Positions 62,906-64,000 of a stretch of DNA of 64,000 nucleotides are shown here, in pieces. How positions within the stretch are numbered: the first letter of the stretch is position 1; each line of letters opens with the position of its first letter. The translations under genes and the position numbers were made by a program. The DNA is from Xylophilus rhododendri (GTDB taxonomy: Bacteria; Pseudomonadota; Gammaproteobacteria; Burkholderiales; Burkholderiaceae_C), in assembly GCF_009906855.1 (NCBI RefSeq), contig NZ_CP047650.1, positions 496,001 to 560,000 of the forward strand. Reading direction: 5' to 3'. The notes under the pieces are model-generated. The model was not told the DNA's origin. It ran no database searches and saw nothing but the letters and a program-made list of their open reading frames with translations.

Positions 62906-63922
62906 TCAGGTGTCTTTGTTCTGGAGATGCTGCTCGAGCGACTTGATGCGCTCGCGCAGCTTGTGGAGTTGCCGCAGCGTGGCGGCGTTCTTTTCCCAGC
63001 TCTTATTGTCGTCGATGGGAAAGACGCCGCTGTACTGGCCGGGCTGGAGGATGGAGCGCATGACCGTGGAGGCGGCCGAGATGTGCACGTTGTCGGCCAG
63101 TGTCAGGTGGCCGAGCACCACCGCGCCGCCGCCGACCGTGCAGTGCTCGCCGATGCGCGCGCTGCCCGCCACGCCGGCATTGCCGGCCAGCGCGCTGTGG
63201 CGGCCGATGCGCACGTTGTGGGCGATCTGCACCAGGTTGTCGATCTTGACGCCATCCTCGATCACCGTGTCTTCGAGCGCGCCGCGGTCTATGCAGCTGT
63301 TGGCGCCGATCTCCACGTCGTCGCCGATGCGCACCGCGCCCAGCTGCTCGATCTTGATCCACTCGCCCTGGTGCAAGGCGAAGCCGAAGCCGTCGGCGCC
63401 GATCACCACGCCGGCATGCAGGATGCCGCGTGCGCCGATGCTGCAGTATTCGCCCACGGTGACACGCGAGGCGAGAACGGTATCGACACCGATCGAGGCA
63501 CCCCGCTCCACCACGCACAGCGGCCCGATGGAAGCGGTGGGATGCACTAGAGCCGAAGGATCGACCACCGCGCTGGGATGGATGCCCGCCGGCCGGCCGC
63601 TGCCCAGGCGCCGCTTCCACAGCTGCGTGAGCTGTGCGAAGTACACATAGGGGGCTTCGGTGACGATGCAGGCGCCGCGCTCGCGGGCCGCATCGGCCAT
63701 GGCCGGCGCCACGATCACGCAGGCCGCCTGCGAGGCGGCCAGCTGCTGGGCGTAGCGGGGATGGCTGAGAAAGGCGATATCGCCCGGGCCCGCCGTCTCC
63801 AGCGGTGCGATGCCGCGGACAAGCACCTGGCCGTCGCCGTGCAGCTCGCCGCCGAGTTCGGCGACCAGCTGCTGCAGGCTCAGGGTGGCGGCGCTGCCGC
63901 CGCTCGCGGCAGACGAGGCCAC
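62906..63922 (-). CDS. lpxD: UDP-3-O-acylglucosamine N-acyltransferase
   Basis: 338 residues from a GTG at 63922. N-terminal uridine-binding domain ([20 protein letters not shown]) then the left-handed beta-helix of hexapeptide repeats, with the catalytic region [15 protein letters not shown] and [11 protein letters not shown], and a C-terminal helix. It adds the second acyl chain in lipid A. It follows the OmpH/Skp gene by four bases. Confidence 0.98.
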   Translation of the reverse strand: MASSAASGGSAATLSLQQLVAELGGELHGDGQVLVRGIAPLETAGPGDIAFLSHPRYAQQLAASQAACVIVAPAMADAARERGACIVTEAPYVYFAQLTQLWKRRLGSGRPAGIHPSAVVDPSALVHPTASIGPLCVVERGASIGVDTVLASRVTVGEYCSIGARGILHAGVVIGADGFGFALHQGEWIKIEQLGAVRIGDDVEIGANSCIDRGALEDTVIEDGVKIDNLVQIAHNVRIGRHSALAGNAGVAGSARIGEHCTVGGGAVVLGHLTLADNVHISAASTVMRSILQPGQYSGVFPIDDNKSWEKNAATLRQLHKLRERIKSLEQHLQNKDT

Positions 63923-63926
63923 GGGT

Positions 63927-64000
63927 TTACTTGGACGCCGGAGCGGTCGTCGTGGTGCCGGCCGAGTTCAGCGCCTTGATGACGCGGTCGGTGATGTCGT
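63927..64000 (-). CDS. OmpH/Skp-family periplasmic chaperone (3' end only)
   Basis: Only the last 24 codons are present, ending [11 protein letters not shown] and then a Thr-rich tail to TAA at 63929-63927. The sequence and its position directly before lpxD (normal order bamA-skp-lpxD-fabZ) identify it as OmpH/Skp, which holds outer-membrane proteins in the periplasm. Confidence 0.8.
   Translation of the reverse strand, partial: DITDRVIKALNSAGTTTTAPASK

Overview
The window comes from a high-GC betaproteobacterium of the Burkholderiales, most likely a Comamonadaceae member close to the plant-associated Xylophilus/Acidovorax group. Grounds: the pstSCAB-phoU-phoB-phoR order, lpxD-fabZ-lpxA-lpxB-rnhB, a Kdo-hydroxylase gene behind carAB, a DUF4148-like exported protein, and HrpX-type promoters. 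The genus is an inference.

Positions 1-12,544 are unlike the rest. After the start of an outward-facing dehydrogenase gene there is a tandem array of eight paralogous genes of a family I do not recognise (called AP1-AP8 here), all on the + strand and richer in A/T than the surroundings. They share a long variable N-terminus, a helical middle and a C-terminal domain with four cysteines at fixed spacing, including the motifs APC, NCGPDN and CPPY. The array forms two transcription units, AP1-AP3 and AP4-AP8. Each is preceded by a perfect plant-inducible-promoter box (TTCGB-N15-TTCGB) with a correctly spaced -10 element. This is the promoter used by HrpX-type regulators of type III secretion genes. 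Together with Ser/Asn/Thr-rich N-termini and no Sec signal, it suggests a clustered family of type III effectors. A LysR regulator gene lies between the two units, next to what looks like the severed start of a ninth copy.

Positions 12,754-33,067 are mixed housekeeping: DoxX; a Crp/Fnr regulator divergent from a membrane haem/Fe-S-type adenylate cyclase; a chemoreceptor; small exported and membrane proteins; dnaX-ybaB-recR; a PurM-like protein; the 4.5S SRP RNA; thioredoxin; Rho; a ThDP enzyme; L31 type B; an ArnT-like glycosyltransferase and a MATE transporter.

Positions 33,072-46,017 form a phosphate island: pstSCAB-phoU-phoB-phoR, ppx, ppk-sixA and an OlsB-like acyltransferase. Direct repeats of Pho-box type (11-bp period) lie upstream of pstS, ppx, ppk and the olsB-like gene.

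Positions 46,131-64,000 carry glmM, folP, ftsH, rlmE/yhbY (divergent), a glycosyltransferase, a DUF4149 protein, greA, a Kdo hydroxylase, carAB, a TrmH-family methylase and the lipid A / fatty acid block rnhB-lpxB-lpxA-fabZ-lpxD, ending in the 3' end of an OmpH/Skp gene.

Four genes (AP1, dnaX, the ArnT-like gene and a hypothetical gene near 42 kb) are each broken by a one-base deletion in a homopolymer. The uniform pattern points to sequencing or assembly error rather than four pseudogenes. dnaX separately carries an A9 slippery run that would give a short gamma form.
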